Part shown: piece by piece, positions 43,919 to 53,352 of the stretch
How the letters are laid out: every line of letters starts with the position of its first letter
How positions within the stretch are numbered: position 1 is the first letter of the stretch
Assembly: GCF_001441535.1 (NCBI RefSeq)
Contig: NZ_LMAU01000003.1
Span: 434,001-498,000 of the forward strand
Origin: Tsuneonella troitsensis
Lineage (GTDB): Bacteria > Pseudomonadota > Alphaproteobacteria > Sphingomonadales > Sphingomonadaceae
DNA: 64,000 bases
Direction of reading: 5' to 3'
The notes under the pieces: model-generated
What the model saw: the letters and a program-made list of their open reading frames with translations, nothing else
The model's database searches: none
What the model was told of the DNA's origin: nothing
Translations under genes and position numbers: made by a program

Positions 43919-45043
43919 ATGCCTCATCCAGTCATATCGGCCACCGGCCTGTTCACACCGTCGCATAGTATCAGCAACGCGGAACTGGTCGCCAGTTTCA
44001 ACGAGTATGTAGAGCGGCACAACGCCGCCAATGCGGACGCCATCAGTACTGGCGAGATCGCGGCGCTGGAGCCTAGTTCGGTCGAGTTCATCGAGAAGGC
44101 CAGCGGGATCCAGGCGCGGCACGTGGTGGACAAGGCGAACGTGCTCGATCCCGATACGATGTGCCCTCGCATTTCCGAGCGCGGTAACGACGAGCTTTCG
44201 ATCATGGCGGAGATCGGCGTAGCGGCGGCCCGGCAGGCGCTCGACCGGGCTGGGCGCGATGCGTCGGACGTCGACGCGGTGCTCTGCGCAGCGTCGAACA
44301 TGCAGCGCGCCTATCCCGCGATGGCGATCGAGATCCAGCACGCGCTGGGCATCGACGGCTTCGGCTTCGACATGAACGTCGCGTGCTCGTCGGCCACGTT
44401 CGGTATCCAGACCGCCGCCGACTACATCCGCGCGGGCAACGCAAAGAGCGTGCTCGTGGTCAGTCCCGAGATAACCAGCGGCCATCTCAACTGGCGCGAC
44501 CGCGACAGCCATTTCATTTTCGGCGACGTTGCGACCGCGGTCCTGGTCGAGGACGTGAGCCTGGCCCCGGCCTCGCATTGGGACATCCTCGGCACAAAGC
44601 TAAAGACTGTCTTCTCCAACAACATCCGCAACAACTTCGGTTTTCTCAACCGGACTGCCCCCGAAACGCGCGACGCGGCCGACAAGCTGTTCGTCCAGGA
44701 AGGGCGCAAGGTGTTCAAGGAAGTGGTACCCATGGTGGCGTCGATGATCTGCGAGGAGGCCGACCGGCTGGGGATCGAGCCATCATCGCTGCGCCGACTC
44801 TGGCTTCACCAGGCCAATGCCGGGATGAACCGGTTGATTGCGCAGAAAGTGCTGGGTCACGAGGCGAGTGCCGACGAAAGCCCTACCGTCCTGGACACTT
44901 ATGCGAATACCTCCAGCGCGGGATCGATCATCGCCTTCCACAAGCACTCCGATGATCTTGAGGTGGGTGATGTGGGGCTGATCTGTTCGTTCGGTGCCGG
45001 ATATTCGGCCGGGACGGTCTTCGTGCGGCGGGCGGGAGTCTGA
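43919..45043 (+). CDS. Beta-ketoacyl-ACP synthase III (FabH-like)
   Basis: 374 residues, about 50 longer than E. coli FabH. The thiolase-fold catalytic triad is present: Cys156 (NVACSSATFG), His297 (WLHQAN) and Asn330 (YANTSSAG). The extra length is mostly an N-terminal insertion (residues ~28-70) and a longer C-terminal region. The family condenses an acyl-CoA starter with malonyl-ACP to start fatty acid synthesis. The isolated location, away from plsX/fab genes, leaves open a second KAS III role, such as in a special lipid. It precedes psd by 47 nt. Confidence 0.87.
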   Translation: MPHPVISATGLFTPSHSISNAELVASFNEYVERHNAANADAISTGEIAALEPSSVEFIEKASGIQARHVVDKANVLDPDTMCPRISERGNDELSIMAEIGVAAARQALDRAGRDASDVDAVLCAASNMQRAYPAMAIEIQHALGIDGFGFDMNVACSSATFGIQTAADYIRAGNAKSVLVVSPEITSGHLNWRDRDSHFIFGDVATAVLVEDVSLAPASHWDILGTKLKTVFSNNIRNNFGFLNRTAPETRDAADKLFVQEGRKVFKEVVPMVASMICEEADRLGIEPSSLRRLWLHQANAGMNRLIAQKVLGHEASADESPTVLDTYANTSSAGSIIAFHKHSDDLEVGDVGLICSFGAGYSAGTVFVRRAGV

Positions 45044-45090
45044 TCCGGTTTCGCTTGTGACGAACGGCCACAGCACCTAAGCCAATCGGC

Positions 45091-45840
45091 ATGGCCGGAG
45101 AAATTCTCGACAACCGGGGGCGGGGCGACGCGCACTGGCATTGGCCGACGATCCATCCCGAAGGACGCAAGTTCGGATTGATCGCAGCGGCAGCGGCATT
45201 GGTGACCGCGCTTCTCGCATGGGAAACTGTGGCCTGGCCGCTCGCATTTCTCAGCGTCGGCATCCTCGCGTTCTTCCGCGATCCCGAGCGCGTCGTGCCG
45301 CAGGGCGAAAACCTCATCGTCTCTCCGGCGGACGGGCTGGTATCACTGATCGCGCAGGTCGAACCGCCGAAGGAAATGATGGTCGACGATGGCAGCGGCA
45401 CGCGCGGCCTGACGGCAGGGCCGGTAACCCGCATCTCCATTTTCATGTCGGTGTTCGACGTTCACATCAACCGCGCGCCGATCGGCGGCACGGTCCGGCG
45501 CGTCGTCTATATTCCCGGCAAGTTCATGAATGCGGACCTCGACAAGGCGAGCGAGGACAACGAGCGCCAGCACATCCTGATCGAGCGTCCCGATGGCCTC
45601 GCCATCGGATTCACCCAGATCGCCGGACTTGTGGCGCGGCGCATAGTGCCCTTCGTCAAGCCGGGCGATCTTGTCGCGGCAGGTCAGCGTGTGGGCCTGA
45701 TCCGGTTCGGCAGCCGGGTCGATGTCTATCTGCCTGCCGGCACCGACGCCAAGGTCGTGCTCGGTCAGACGGTGGTGGCGGGGGAGACGGTACTCGCCGA
45801 AACCGGCACGCAGAAATTGATCGAAGGTATCAGCCAGTAA
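45091..45840 (+). CDS. psd: Phosphatidylserine decarboxylase proenzyme
   Basis: 249 residues, the short alphaproteobacterial type. An N-terminal membrane segment ([17 protein letters not shown]) is followed by [20 protein letters not shown], the [16 protein letters not shown] motif with catalytic Asp and His, and the self-cleavage site [11 protein letters not shown]. The serine of Gly-Ser becomes the pyruvoyl group. It makes phosphatidylethanolamine from phosphatidylserine at the membrane. It is directly followed by pssA, which makes its substrate. Confidence 0.95.
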   Translation: MAGEILDNRGRGDAHWHWPTIHPEGRKFGLIAAAAALVTALLAWETVAWPLAFLSVGILAFFRDPERVVPQGENLIVSPADGLVSLIAQVEPPKEMMVDDGSGTRGLTAGPVTRISIFMSVFDVHINRAPIGGTVRRVVYIPGKFMNADLDKASEDNERQHILIERPDGLAIGFTQIAGLVARRIVPFVKPGDLVAAGQRVGLIRFGSRVDVYLPAGTDAKVVLGQTVVAGETVLAETGTQKLIEGISQ

Positions 45841-45849
45841 TGCGATTTC

Positions 45850-46671
45850 ATGTCTGAAGAACGACCGCGTATCGGGCCCAAGGCGGCCGAGGACGAGGTT
45901 CCCCTGACACCCCGCGGCTCCGGCCCGCGAGGGCTGGCGATGCGCGCTGTCGTGCCCAACGCGATCACCGCCGCGGCAATGTGTTCGGGACTCACCGGCA
46001 TTCGCTTTGCCATGTCCGAACGCTGGGAGGAGGCCGTATTCGCCGTCATCCTGGCCGGCGTGCTCGATGCGATGGACGGGCGCGTTGCCCGGCTGCTCAA
46101 GGCCCAATCCCGCTTCGGCGCCGAACTCGACAGCCTTGCCGATTCGTTGAGCTTCGGCACCGCACCGGCGCTGATCCTTTTCCTGTGGTCGCTCGACGAC
46201 GTGACGCGGTTCGGCTGGTTCGCTGCACTGGCGTTCGCCATTTGCGGTGCGCTGCGGCTCGCGCGCTTCAACGCCCAGATCGACGTCAGCGAGCAGCCAC
46301 ACAAATCCGCAGGGTTTCTGACCGGCGTTCCGGCGCCGGTGGGAGCGGGTCTTGCCTTCCTGCCGATCTATATCTGGCTGGCGACCGGAGACGAAACGTT
46401 TCGAGATCCGCGCCTGGTGGCACCGTGGACGGGCCTCGTCGCATTCCTAATGATCTCAAATCTTGCCACACTCAGCTGGGGCAAGATGCGTCCGCGACCG
46501 GATGTGCGGCTTGGCCTGATTGCGTTGGTCGGGATGGTCTTTGCAGCGCTCCTGTTGGAGCCGTGGTGGACGCTGACGGGTATTTGCCTGGTCTATCTGG
46601 CGACCGTCCCCTGGTCCATCGCGCGGTATGCGCGGATCAGGCGGCAGCGCGCATCGGTGCCGGCGACCTGA
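45850..46671 (+). CDS. pssA: CDP-diacylglycerol--serine O-phosphatidyltransferase
   Basis: 273 residues with seven or eight membrane helices. The active-site motif is complete: DAMDGRVARLLKAQSRFGAELDSLAD (D-G-x2-A-R-x8-G-x3-D-x3-D), 26 residues here with the metal-binding aspartates at its ends. VPNAITAAAMCSGLTGI precedes it, typical of PssA. It forms phosphatidylserine from CDP-diacylglycerol and L-serine. It starts 9 nt after psd, so the two steps to phosphatidylethanolamine are in one operon. Its 3' end overlaps a small antisense gene by 35 nt. Confidence 0.95.
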   Translation: MSEERPRIGPKAAEDEVPLTPRGSGPRGLAMRAVVPNAITAAAMCSGLTGIRFAMSERWEEAVFAVILAGVLDAMDGRVARLLKAQSRFGAELDSLADSLSFGTAPALILFLWSLDDVTRFGWFAALAFAICGALRLARFNAQIDVSEQPHKSAGFLTGVPAPVGAGLAFLPIYIWLATGDETFRDPRLVAPWTGLVAFLMISNLATLSWGKMRPRPDVRLGLIALVGMVFAALLLEPWWTLTGICLVYLATVPWSIARYARIRRQRASVPAT

Positions 46672-46906
46672 CAGCGCAGCGACGCGCGGAACGGGCCGAA
46701 ACAGCCGGAACAGGCCGAAGTGCCGGCATCCGGGTGCCTTCGATACCTTCCATCGTTACGGTGATCATGCGCAAAGCGTCACCGCGGGCGTTCTCGACAC
46801 GCAAAGACCGGAGCGCGCTCCGGCTGCGCACGGCCGCATCGGCGATGGTCAGCGCGCTGGCGACTGCGACGGTGGCGAACAGCGCGACAAGCAGGAAGGC
46901 GGTCAT
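46637..46906 (-). CDS. Hypothetical small membrane-anchored protein
   Basis: 89 residues with AAGGA 6 nt before the ATG. The N-terminus is a membrane anchor or uncleaved signal (MTAFLLVALFATVAVASALTI), then ADAAVRSRSALRSLRVENAR and a basic Pro/Ala/Arg-rich tail whose codons overlap the 3' end of pssA. The good ribosome binding site and N-terminal segment support a real gene; the low-complexity tail is less convincing. No family recognised. Confidence 0.5.
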   Translation of the reverse strand: MTAFLLVALFATVAVASALTIADAAVRSRSALRSLRVENARGDALRMITVTMEGIEGTRMPALRPVPAVSARSARRCAVRSPAPMRAAA

Positions 46907-47243
46907 CGATCGTTATCCTTATGGCACAGGCTTGTTGACACCCTGTGGACGACTGGTGGAAAACTCACGCACGAGGTGTGTTCCCGCGACTCGGCCTTTG
47001 TTCTCTTTTTGTTCTATCTCGTCAAGGTAATTCGCGACGGATCACGCAATTCCAGCGACGAATTGAGGCTGGCTTTTCACGCTCTATCCCGTTAAGGGCC
47101 GCGCCGTTCGCTCCGAATCCCGTTCTCACGACCGGGCAGAGTGGCGGGCAAATCCACATGGAGAGCGCCTCATACCGGTGCCGATCGCGGGATCTCCGCG
47201 ACGGTTCCAGCTCTCCAGAGGCTCAACCGGAAAGGAATTACCT
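46907..47243 (+). promoter_or_regulatory. rpsB upstream region and 5' leader
   Basis: 337 nt without a gene. TTGACA at 46935-46940 is a good -35 but without a clear -10. An AT-richer stretch (46990-47060, TTTGTTCTCTTTTTGTTCTA) may hold the real promoter. From about 47090 to the AAAGGAA before rpsB lies a GC-rich, structure-prone leader, consistent with S2 autoregulation of rpsB-tsf, though I cannot fold it here. Confidence 0.45.
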
Positions 47244-48014
47244 ATGGCGGCCCCGACCGTCACCATGCAGCAATTGATCGAGGCCGGCGCACACTTCGGC
47301 CACCAGACCCACCGCTGGAACCCGCGGATGAAGCCGTACATCTTCGGCGCCCGCAATGGGGTTCACATCATCGATCTGTCGCAGACCGTGCCCCTGATGG
47401 CGCGCGCGCTCGACTTTATCCAGGACACCGTCCGCTCGGGCGGCAAGGTTCTGTTCGTCGGCACCAAGCGCCAGGCGCAGGAGCCGATCGCGCAGGCCGC
47501 TCGCGCATCGGGCCAGCACTTCGTCAACCACCGCTGGCTCGGCGGAATGCTGACCAACTGGAAGACCATTTCCGGTTCGATCCGCCGCCTCAAGACGCTC
47601 GACGAGCAGCTCTCGGGCGAAATCTCGGGCCTGACCAAGAAGGAAGTGCTGCAGCTCACCCGCGAGCGTGACAAGCTCGAGCTTTCGCTGGGCGGCATCC
47701 GCGACATGGGCGGCATTCCCGACGTGATGTTCGTAATCGACGCGAACAAGGAAGATCTCGCGATCAAGGAAGCCGGCGTTCTCGGCATTCCCGTCGTCGC
47801 GGTTCTCGATTCGAACGTCGATCCGACCGGCATCGCGTTCCCGATCCCGGGCAACGACGACGCGGCCCGCGCCGTGCGCCTCTACTGTGACGCAGTCGCC
47901 GAAGCGGCTTCGAGCGGCAAAGGCCGTGCGACGATCGATTCGGGTGCCGACATCGGCGCGATGGCCGAACCGCCGGCCGAGGCCGACGTGGCGGACGCCG
48001 CTACCGAGGCGTAA
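47244..48014 (+). CDS. rpsB: 30S ribosomal protein uS2
   Basis: 256 residues from the ATG at 47244 with AAAGGAA upstream. Family sequence: [85 protein letters not shown], and [18 protein letters not shown]-terminal acidic/Ala-rich tail (~25 residues, [16 protein letters not shown]) is added, common in alphaproteobacteria. It starts the rpsB-tsf operon. Confidence 0.97.
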   Translation: MAAPTVTMQQLIEAGAHFGHQTHRWNPRMKPYIFGARNGVHIIDLSQTVPLMARALDFIQDTVRSGGKVLFVGTKRQAQEPIAQAARASGQHFVNHRWLGGMLTNWKTISGSIRRLKTLDEQLSGEISGLTKKEVLQLTRERDKLELSLGGIRDMGGIPDVMFVIDANKEDLAIKEAGVLGIPVVAVLDSNVDPTGIAFPIPGNDDAARAVRLYCDAVAEAASSGKGRATIDSGADIGAMAEPPAEADVADAATEA

Positions 48015-48096
48015 CATCCGCTTCGCATTTCCCGAATATCGGCGCCGGGACGCATTGCTCCCGGCGCCGCACTGCTATTAGACAAAGGAATTGAAC

Positions 48097-49023
48097 ATGG
48101 CTGCTTTCAACGCCGCCGACGTGAAGAACCTGCGCGAGAAGACCGGCGCCGGCATGATGGACGCCAAGAAGGCTCTCGAAGCCGCGAATGGCGACATCGA
48201 AGCCGCGGTCGACGCGTTGCGCGCCAAGGGCCTCGCCACCGCCGCCAAGAAGTCGAGCCGCACCGCGGCCGAAGGCCTCGTCGGCGTTGCCGTGTCGGGC
48301 ACCAAGGGCGTCGCGGTCGAAGTGAACTCCGAGACCGACTTCGTCGCCAAGAACGACAAGTTCCAGGACTTCGTCCGCAAGGTCACCGAAGTCGCGCTGG
48401 CCGAAGGCTCGTCCGACGTCGAAGCGCTCAAGGGCGTTTCGTACCCCGACGGCGGGACCGTCAGCGACAAGCTGACCGACAACGTCGCGACTATCGGTGA
48501 GAACCAGCAGATCCGCCGCCTCAAGCACGTGTCGGTGAATGAAGGCGTCGTCGTGCCCTACATGCACAACGCGCAGGCTCCGAACCTCGGCAAGATCGGC
48601 GTGCTCGTCGCGCTCGAATCTACCGCCGACAAGGCGGCGCTCGAAGCGCTCGGCAAGCAGCTTGCGATGCACATCGCCGCCGCTTTCCCGCAGGCCCTCG
48701 ACGCCGACGGCCTCGACGCCGAAGTGATCGAGCGCGAGCGCAAGATCGCTGCCGAAAAGGCTGCCGAATCGGGCAAGCCCGCCGAAGTGCAGGCCAAGAT
48801 GGTCGAAGGTGCCATCGGCAAGTTCGCCAAGGAAAACGCGCTTCTCAGCCAGGTCTTCGTGATGGACAACAAGACGCCCATCTCGGAAGTCGTCGCCAAG
48901 GCCGGCAAGGATGCGGGCGCGGCGATCGTGCTGAAAGACTACGTCCGCTTCCAGCTCGGCGAAGGCATCGAGAAGGAAGAAACCGACTTCGCAGCCGAGG
49001 TGGCCGCAGCCGTAAAGGGCTGA
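48097..49023 (+). CDS. tsf: Translation elongation factor Ts
   Basis: 308 residues from the ATG at 48097 with AAAGGAA upstream. It opens with the UBA-like domain [20 protein letters not shown] followed by [21 protein letters not shown], then the core with [16 protein letters not shown], which contains the TDFVA motif that displaces Mg2+ from EF-Tu-GDP. It is the guanine-nucleotide exchange factor for EF-Tu. Second gene after rpsB; a strong terminator follows. Confidence 0.97.
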   Translation: MAAFNAADVKNLREKTGAGMMDAKKALEAANGDIEAAVDALRAKGLATAAKKSSRTAAEGLVGVAVSGTKGVAVEVNSETDFVAKNDKFQDFVRKVTEVALAEGSSDVEALKGVSYPDGGTVSDKLTDNVATIGENQQIRRLKHVSVNEGVVVPYMHNAQAPNLGKIGVLVALESTADKAALEALGKQLAMHIAAAFPQALDADGLDAEVIERERKIAAEKAAESGKPAEVQAKMVEGAIGKFAKENALLSQVFVMDNKTPISEVVAKAGKDAGAAIVLKDYVRFQLGEGIEKEETDFAAEVAAAVKG

Positions 49024-49059
49024 AGTCCTCACCGATTGCTGAATCGGCCTATCGAAACG

Positions 49060-49100
49060 AAAGCCCCGCGTAGGTATTTCCGACGCGGGGCTTTTTATTT
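49060..49100 (+). terminator. Intrinsic terminator after tsf
   Basis: AAAGCCCCGCGT (49060-49071) pairs perfectly with ACGCGGGGCTTT (49083-49094), 11-nt loop, followed by TTATTT. A textbook rho-independent terminator 36 nt after the tsf stop. Confidence 0.92.
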
Positions 49101-49143
49101 GTCATAGCTTGGCAGTTTAGGATGCGTTCACTAGCATCGCGTC

Positions 49144-49395
49144 GTGATCGTCGCTGAAACCATCGAAAGCAAAGGTCTCTTGTCGGCCAAGGTGCGCGCC
49201 TACTGTGCAAGTACCTGCACGATCACTGTGGGCCTTCACGGCTTTGATTTGTTAGGTGCCGATTCGTGGACGGTCACTCATCACAGTTTCTTGGCCGGCG
49301 ATAAGGTTCGCCTGAAGGTTCGCCGACCTTTTCCCCGTCATGGCGAAGTCGTCGATACGACGACGATACTGCAGGTCGAATCAATTCGTCGTTGA
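49144..49395 (+). CDS. Hypothetical small protein, possibly PilZ-like
   Basis: 83 residues from a GTG start. It reads as a compact beta domain: [20 protein letters not shown], then a turn and [20 protein letters not shown]. The strand pattern with Gly-Asp-Lys-Val before a basic strand is loosely PilZ-like, but the RxxxR and D-x-S-x2-G motifs are missing. GC content is visibly lower than its neighbours, and it interrupts the otherwise conserved rpsB-tsf-pyrH-frr order after a terminator. Possibly acquired; function unknown. Confidence 0.5.
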   Translation: MIVAETIESKGLLSAKVRAYCASTCTITVGLHGFDLLGADSWTVTHHSFLAGDKVRLKVRRPFPRHGEVVDTTTILQVESIRR

Positions 49396-49511
49396 GACGC
49401 TCGATCGGAATTGGGGCTTGGGCTTTTGATGCCCGCTGCCCTTGGCAGTGTGCCCCGTTGCCGGTAAGGCCCCGCCAACCCGAATTCAGCAGCTTATCGA
49501 GACCGCGATCT

Positions 49512-50231
49512 ATGCCCTTGCCACCGCTCAAGCGTGTGCTCCTCAAGCTTTCGGGCGAGGTGCTGATGGGCGGCCAGCAGTTCGGTATCGATCCCGCGTT
49601 CGTCACTGAACTCGCGAAGGAAGTGAAGGCGGCGAAGGATACGGGGCTCGAGATCTGCCTCGTCATCGGCGGGGGCAATATCTTCCGCGGGATGGCGGGC
49701 GCGGCGCAGGGCATGGACCGCGCGCAAGCCGATTACATGGGTATGCTGGCCACGGTGATGAACGCGCTGGCGATGCAGAATGCTCTGGAGCAACTGGGGG
49801 TCCAGACCCGCGTTCAATCGGCGATCGAGATGGACAAGGTCTGCGAGCCGGTGATCCGCCGCCGGGCCGAGCGACATCTCGAAAAGGGCCGGGTGGTGAT
49901 TTTTGCAGCCGGTGTCGGCGCGCCCTATTTCACCACCGACAGCGGCGCGGCATTGCGTGCGGCGGAGATGAAGTGCGACGCGCTGCTCAAGGGCACGAGC
50001 GTCGACGGGGTCTATGACAGCGACCCGAAGAAGAATGCGCAGGCAAAGCGTTTCGAATCCGTCACTTACGACAAGGTATTGGCGGACAATCTCAAGGTAA
50101 TGGACGCCTCTGCGGTTGCGCTGTGCCGCGACAACGGCATCCCGATCGTGGTTTTCTCGATCAGGGAGCAGGGCAACCTCGCGCAGGTCCTGCGCGGCGA
50201 AGGCGTCCAGACGATAGTGCAGGGAAGCTGA
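49512..50231 (+). CDS. pyrH: Uridylate kinase
   Basis: 239 residues from the ATG at 49512; the longer frame to 49392 has no kinase sequence. Amino acid kinase fold: [18 protein letters not shown], the GGGNIFRG substrate loop, [13 protein letters not shown], and [18 protein letters not shown] near the nucleotide site. It phosphorylates UMP to UDP and is feedback-controlled by UTP as a hexamer. It starts the pyrH-frr-uppS-cdsA run. Confidence 0.96.
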   Translation: MPLPPLKRVLLKLSGEVLMGGQQFGIDPAFVTELAKEVKAAKDTGLEICLVIGGGNIFRGMAGAAQGMDRAQADYMGMLATVMNALAMQNALEQLGVQTRVQSAIEMDKVCEPVIRRRAERHLEKGRVVIFAAGVGAPYFTTDSGAALRAAEMKCDALLKGTSVDGVYDSDPKKNAQAKRFESVTYDKVLADNLKVMDASAVALCRDNGIPIVVFSIREQGNLAQVLRGEGVQTIVQGS

Positions 50232-50233
50232 CA

Positions 50234-50791
50234 ATGGCGAAGTACGACAAAGCCGATATCGAGCGGCGGATGAAGGGTGCGATCGAAAGCCTGAAGGGCG
50301 ATCTTTCGGGGCTGCGCACCGGCCGTGCCAACACCAGCCTGCTCGATCCCGTGATGGTCGAGGTGTACGGCGCGATGATGCCGCTCAACCAAGTGGCCAC
50401 GGTCTCGGCACCCGAGCCGCGGATGCTCAGCGTGCAGGTGTGGGACAAGTCGAACCTGACCCCGGTCGAAAAGGGCATCGCGAAGGCGAACCTGGGCCTC
50501 AACCCGATGATCGATGGGCAGACCCTGCGCCTGCCGCTCCCCGATCTGACCCAGGAGCGCCGCAAGGAACTGGCCAAGCTTGCCGGCGAGTACGGCGAGA
50601 AGGCGAAGATCGCGATCCGCAACGTGCGCCGCGACGGGATGGAAGCGCTCAAAGACGACGAGAAGAAGAAGGATATCTCCGAAGACGAGCGCAAGCGTTC
50701 GGAAGACGACGTCCAGAAGCTGACCGACAGCCACGTTGCCGAGATCGACACCGTCGTGGCGGCGAAGGTGAAAGAAATCCTCTCGCAGTGA
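50234..50791 (+). CDS. frr: Ribosome recycling factor
   Basis: 185 residues from the ATG 2 nt after the pyrH stop. Family sequence: ERRMKGAIESLKGDLSGLRT, GRANTSLLDPVMVEVYG, PLNQVATVSAPEPRML, and the long helix QERRKELAKLAGEYGEKAKI. It splits post-termination ribosomes with EF-G. The pyrH-frr pairing is near universal in proteobacteria. Confidence 0.97.
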   Translation: MAKYDKADIERRMKGAIESLKGDLSGLRTGRANTSLLDPVMVEVYGAMMPLNQVATVSAPEPRMLSVQVWDKSNLTPVEKGIAKANLGLNPMIDGQTLRLPLPDLTQERRKELAKLAGEYGEKAKIAIRNVRRDGMEALKDDEKKKDISEDERKRSEDDVQKLTDSHVAEIDTVVAAKVKEILSQ

Positions 50792-50816
50792 CGCGTCGGA
50801 GCGCCGGAGCGGAGTG

Positions 50817-51500
50817 ATGGCGGGCGAGGGCGGTGTCGCACGCCACGTCGCGATCATCATGGATGGAAACGGACGCTGGGCGAAAGCCCGGCACCTGCCG
50901 CGCGCGATCGGCCATCAGCGCGGCGTCGAAGCCGTGCGCCGGCTTGTAAGAGCGCTCGGCGAAACATCGATCGAATGCCTGACACTCTACGCTTTCAGCA
51001 CCGAAAACTGGCGTCGGCCCGATGAAGAAGTGGGAGATCTGATGAATCTGATGCGCAGGTTCGTCAAATCCGACCTGCCGGAATTCATCGCCAACGACGT
51101 GAAGTTGCATATTCTCGGTGACTGGCGTGGCCTTGCCCCCGACATCGTGGAGATGCTGGAGGATGCCCTTTCGCGGACGGCGGGTGGAGCGCGCACACTC
51201 GCGGTAGCGCTCAATTACGGTTCGCAGCAGGAAATCGCCCGGGCGGCAACAGCGGCCGCAGCGGAAGGCGAGATCACGGTCGAATCGATCGAAAGGCATC
51301 TCGACAGCGCCGGACTCCCGCCGCTCGACTTGCTTATCCGCACGAGCGGGGAACTGCGGCTCTCGAATTTCCTGTTGTGGCAAAGCGCATATGCGGAAAT
51401 GATCTTCACCGATGTGCTGTGGCCCGATTTCACCCCCGAGCACCTGACCGATGCGCTTGCGGAATTTACGCGGAGGGAGAGGCGCTATGGCGGACGTTGA
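50817..51500 (+). CDS. uppS: Undecaprenyl diphosphate synthase
   Basis: 227 residues from the ATG at 50817 (GGAG upstream; a GTG one codon earlier is possible). cis-prenyltransferase motifs: [16 protein letters not shown] (catalytic Asp and FPP-binding Arg), [14 protein letters not shown], and [20 protein letters not shown] with the C-terminal RxxR-type Mg/IPP site. It makes the C55 carrier for peptidoglycan. Its 3' end overlaps cdsA by 14 nt. Confidence 0.95.
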   Translation: MAGEGGVARHVAIIMDGNGRWAKARHLPRAIGHQRGVEAVRRLVRALGETSIECLTLYAFSTENWRRPDEEVGDLMNLMRRFVKSDLPEFIANDVKLHILGDWRGLAPDIVEMLEDALSRTAGGARTLAVALNYGSQQEIARAATAAAAEGEITVESIERHLDSAGLPPLDLLIRTSGELRLSNFLLWQSAYAEMIFTDVLWPDFTPEHLTDALAEFTRRERRYGGR

Positions 51501-52200
51501 GACTGCGCCGCGCAAGAACGCCGACCTTCCCGTTCGCCTCGCCTCGGCGGTCGTCATGCTGGCCCTCGCGGTCAGTGCGATCGTAATCGGCGGCACGGTA
51601 TTCGATACGTTCGTCGTCATCGTCGCGCTGGTCGCATTCGTGGAATTCGTTCTGCTGGTGGTCGGGGCGACCGCGAACATTCCCTATCGTCTTGCGGCCA
51701 TCATTGCCGGCGCGGTGTACTTCGGCCTTGCCGGGGGCGTTCTGGTCGGGGCGGGCGACTTTCTCATAATCCTGATAATCGGAGCGACGGTCTTCACCGA
51801 TACTTTCGCCTATTTCACCGGGCGCGCCATCGGCGGTCCCAAGATCGCGCCGTCGATCAGCCCTTCCAAGACCTGGGCGGGCCTCGTGGGCGGAATGGCC
51901 GGCGCGGCGCTCTGGGTGGTTCTGTGGGTCGTCGCGATCGATGGCGGGATTGTGGGGCCGCGGTTCGACCTTGGGCTATCGCTCGGCGTGGGCAATCTCG
52001 GTGCCGCCGCTTTGCTGGGCGCCGGCCTCGCGGTCCTCGCCCAGGCGGGAGATTTTTTCCAGTCGTGGCTCAAGCGCCGGGCAGGGGTGAAGGATTCGTC
52101 GAAACTCATTCCAGGTCATGGCGGCGTGTTCGACCGGATCGACGGGATGCTGCCGGTCGCGATCGCGGTGGGCGCGCTCGCATCGGGAATCGCCAACTGA
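51487..52200 (+). CDS. cdsA: Phosphatidate cytidylyltransferase
   Basis: 237 residues with about seven membrane helices. The CTP transferase signature appears in [20 protein letters not shown] and [12 protein letters not shown], and the C-terminal family signature is [26 protein letters not shown]. It forms CDP-diacylglycerol, the precursor for PssA and other phospholipid synthases. It overlaps uppS by 14 nt and its stop overlaps the dxr start (TGATG), so coupling is likely. Confidence 0.95.
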   Translation: MADVETAPRKNADLPVRLASAVVMLALAVSAIVIGGTVFDTFVVIVALVAFVEFVLLVVGATANIPYRLAAIIAGAVYFGLAGGVLVGAGDFLIILIIGATVFTDTFAYFTGRAIGGPKIAPSISPSKTWAGLVGGMAGAALWVVLWVVAIDGGIVGPRFDLGLSLGVGNLGAAALLGAGLAVLAQAGDFFQSWLKRRAGVKDSSKLIPGHGGVFDRIDGMLPVAIAVGALASGIAN

Positions 52201-53351
52201 TGCGGTCGATCTCGATCCTCGGCGCGACCGGATCGGTCGGCGCGTCGACGCTGGACCTTATCCGACGCAACCGCGATTCCTGGCGCGTCATGGCGCTGAC
52301 GGCCAACTGCAACGTCGACGAGCTTGCCGCCCTGGCACGCGAGTTCGCCGCCGAGATCGCTGTCGTTGCCGACGAAACATGCCTGCCGGCCTTGCGCGAT
52401 GCGTTGTCAGGCACGGACATTGAATGTGCGGGTGGCGCGCAGGCCCTGTGCGACGCGGCTTCGCTGGGGGCCGACATGACGGTTGCGGCGATCGTGGGCT
52501 GCGCAGGGCTCGCGCCGGTCATGACGGCGATCGAACAGGGCGGCACGATAGCGCTCGCGAACAAGGAAGCCTTGGTCTCGGCAGGCGACGTGATGACCGC
52601 TGCCGTAAGCCGCACCGGCGCGAAGTTGTTGCCGGTGGACAGCGAGCACAACGCGATCTTCCAGTGTCTTCAGGGCAGTCGCATTTCGGACGTGCGGCGG
52701 ATCACTCTGACCGCGAGCGGTGGACCTTTCCGCACGTGGACCCAGTCCCAGCTCGAAGCGGCGACCCCCTCACAGGCCGTCGCGCATCCCAATTGGGACA
52801 TGGGCGCCAAGATCAGCGTCGATTCGGCGACGATGATGAACAAGGGTCTCGAATTCATCGAGGCGCACCATCTGTTTCCCGTCGGCCTCGATCGGATCGG
52901 GATCGTCGTTCATCCGCAGAGCGTCATCCATTCGATGGTGGAATATCGCGACGGATCGACGCTGGCGCAGCTCGGTCCTTCGGACATGCGCGTGCCGATC
53001 GCCTCGTGCCTGGCCTACCCGCAGCGGATGTACACCCCCATGGAGCCGCTCGATCTGGTTGCGATCGGATCGTTGACGTTCGAGGCTCCCGACGAGGTAA
53101 GGTTCCCCGCCACGAGGCTCGCGCGCGAGGCGGCACAAATGGGTGGCGCAGCGCCCGCCGTCTTGAACGCAGCTAACGAAGCGGCCGTCGCGGCATTCCT
53201 GTCCGGAAAGATAGCGTTCACACGAATTGCGCTAACGGTCGAACGTACGCTTGAACGCGACCTGCCGCCGGCACCTGCTTCGCTCGACGAAGTACTGGCG
53301 ATCGACAGGGAAGCGCGTGTGCGAGCCTCTGAATTGCTGGAGCTTGCCTGA
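52200..53351 (+). CDS. dxr: 1-deoxy-D-xylulose 5-phosphate reductoisomerase
   Basis: 383 residues. The NADPH-binding fold opens with SISILGATGSVGASTLDLI; metal and substrate residues lie in LPVDSEHNAIFQCLQG, TASGGPFRTW, and HPNWDMGAKISVDSATMMNK; the flexible loop and VHPQSVIHSMVEYRDGS follow. It converts DXP to MEP in isoprenoid synthesis. Here it sits between cdsA and rseP as in most alphaproteobacteria, so the MEP step, UppS and lipid synthesis share a transcript. Confidence 0.97.
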   Translation: MRSISILGATGSVGASTLDLIRRNRDSWRVMALTANCNVDELAALAREFAAEIAVVADETCLPALRDALSGTDIECAGGAQALCDAASLGADMTVAAIVGCAGLAPVMTAIEQGGTIALANKEALVSAGDVMTAAVSRTGAKLLPVDSEHNAIFQCLQGSRISDVRRITLTASGGPFRTWTQSQLEAATPSQAVAHPNWDMGAKISVDSATMMNKGLEFIEAHHLFPVGLDRIGIVVHPQSVIHSMVEYRDGSTLAQLGPSDMRVPIASCLAYPQRMYTPMEPLDLVAIGSLTFEAPDEVRFPATRLAREAAQMGGAAPAVLNAANEAAVAAFLSGKIAFTRIALTVERTLERDLPPAPASLDEVLAIDREARVRASELLELA

Positions 53352-53352
53352 T

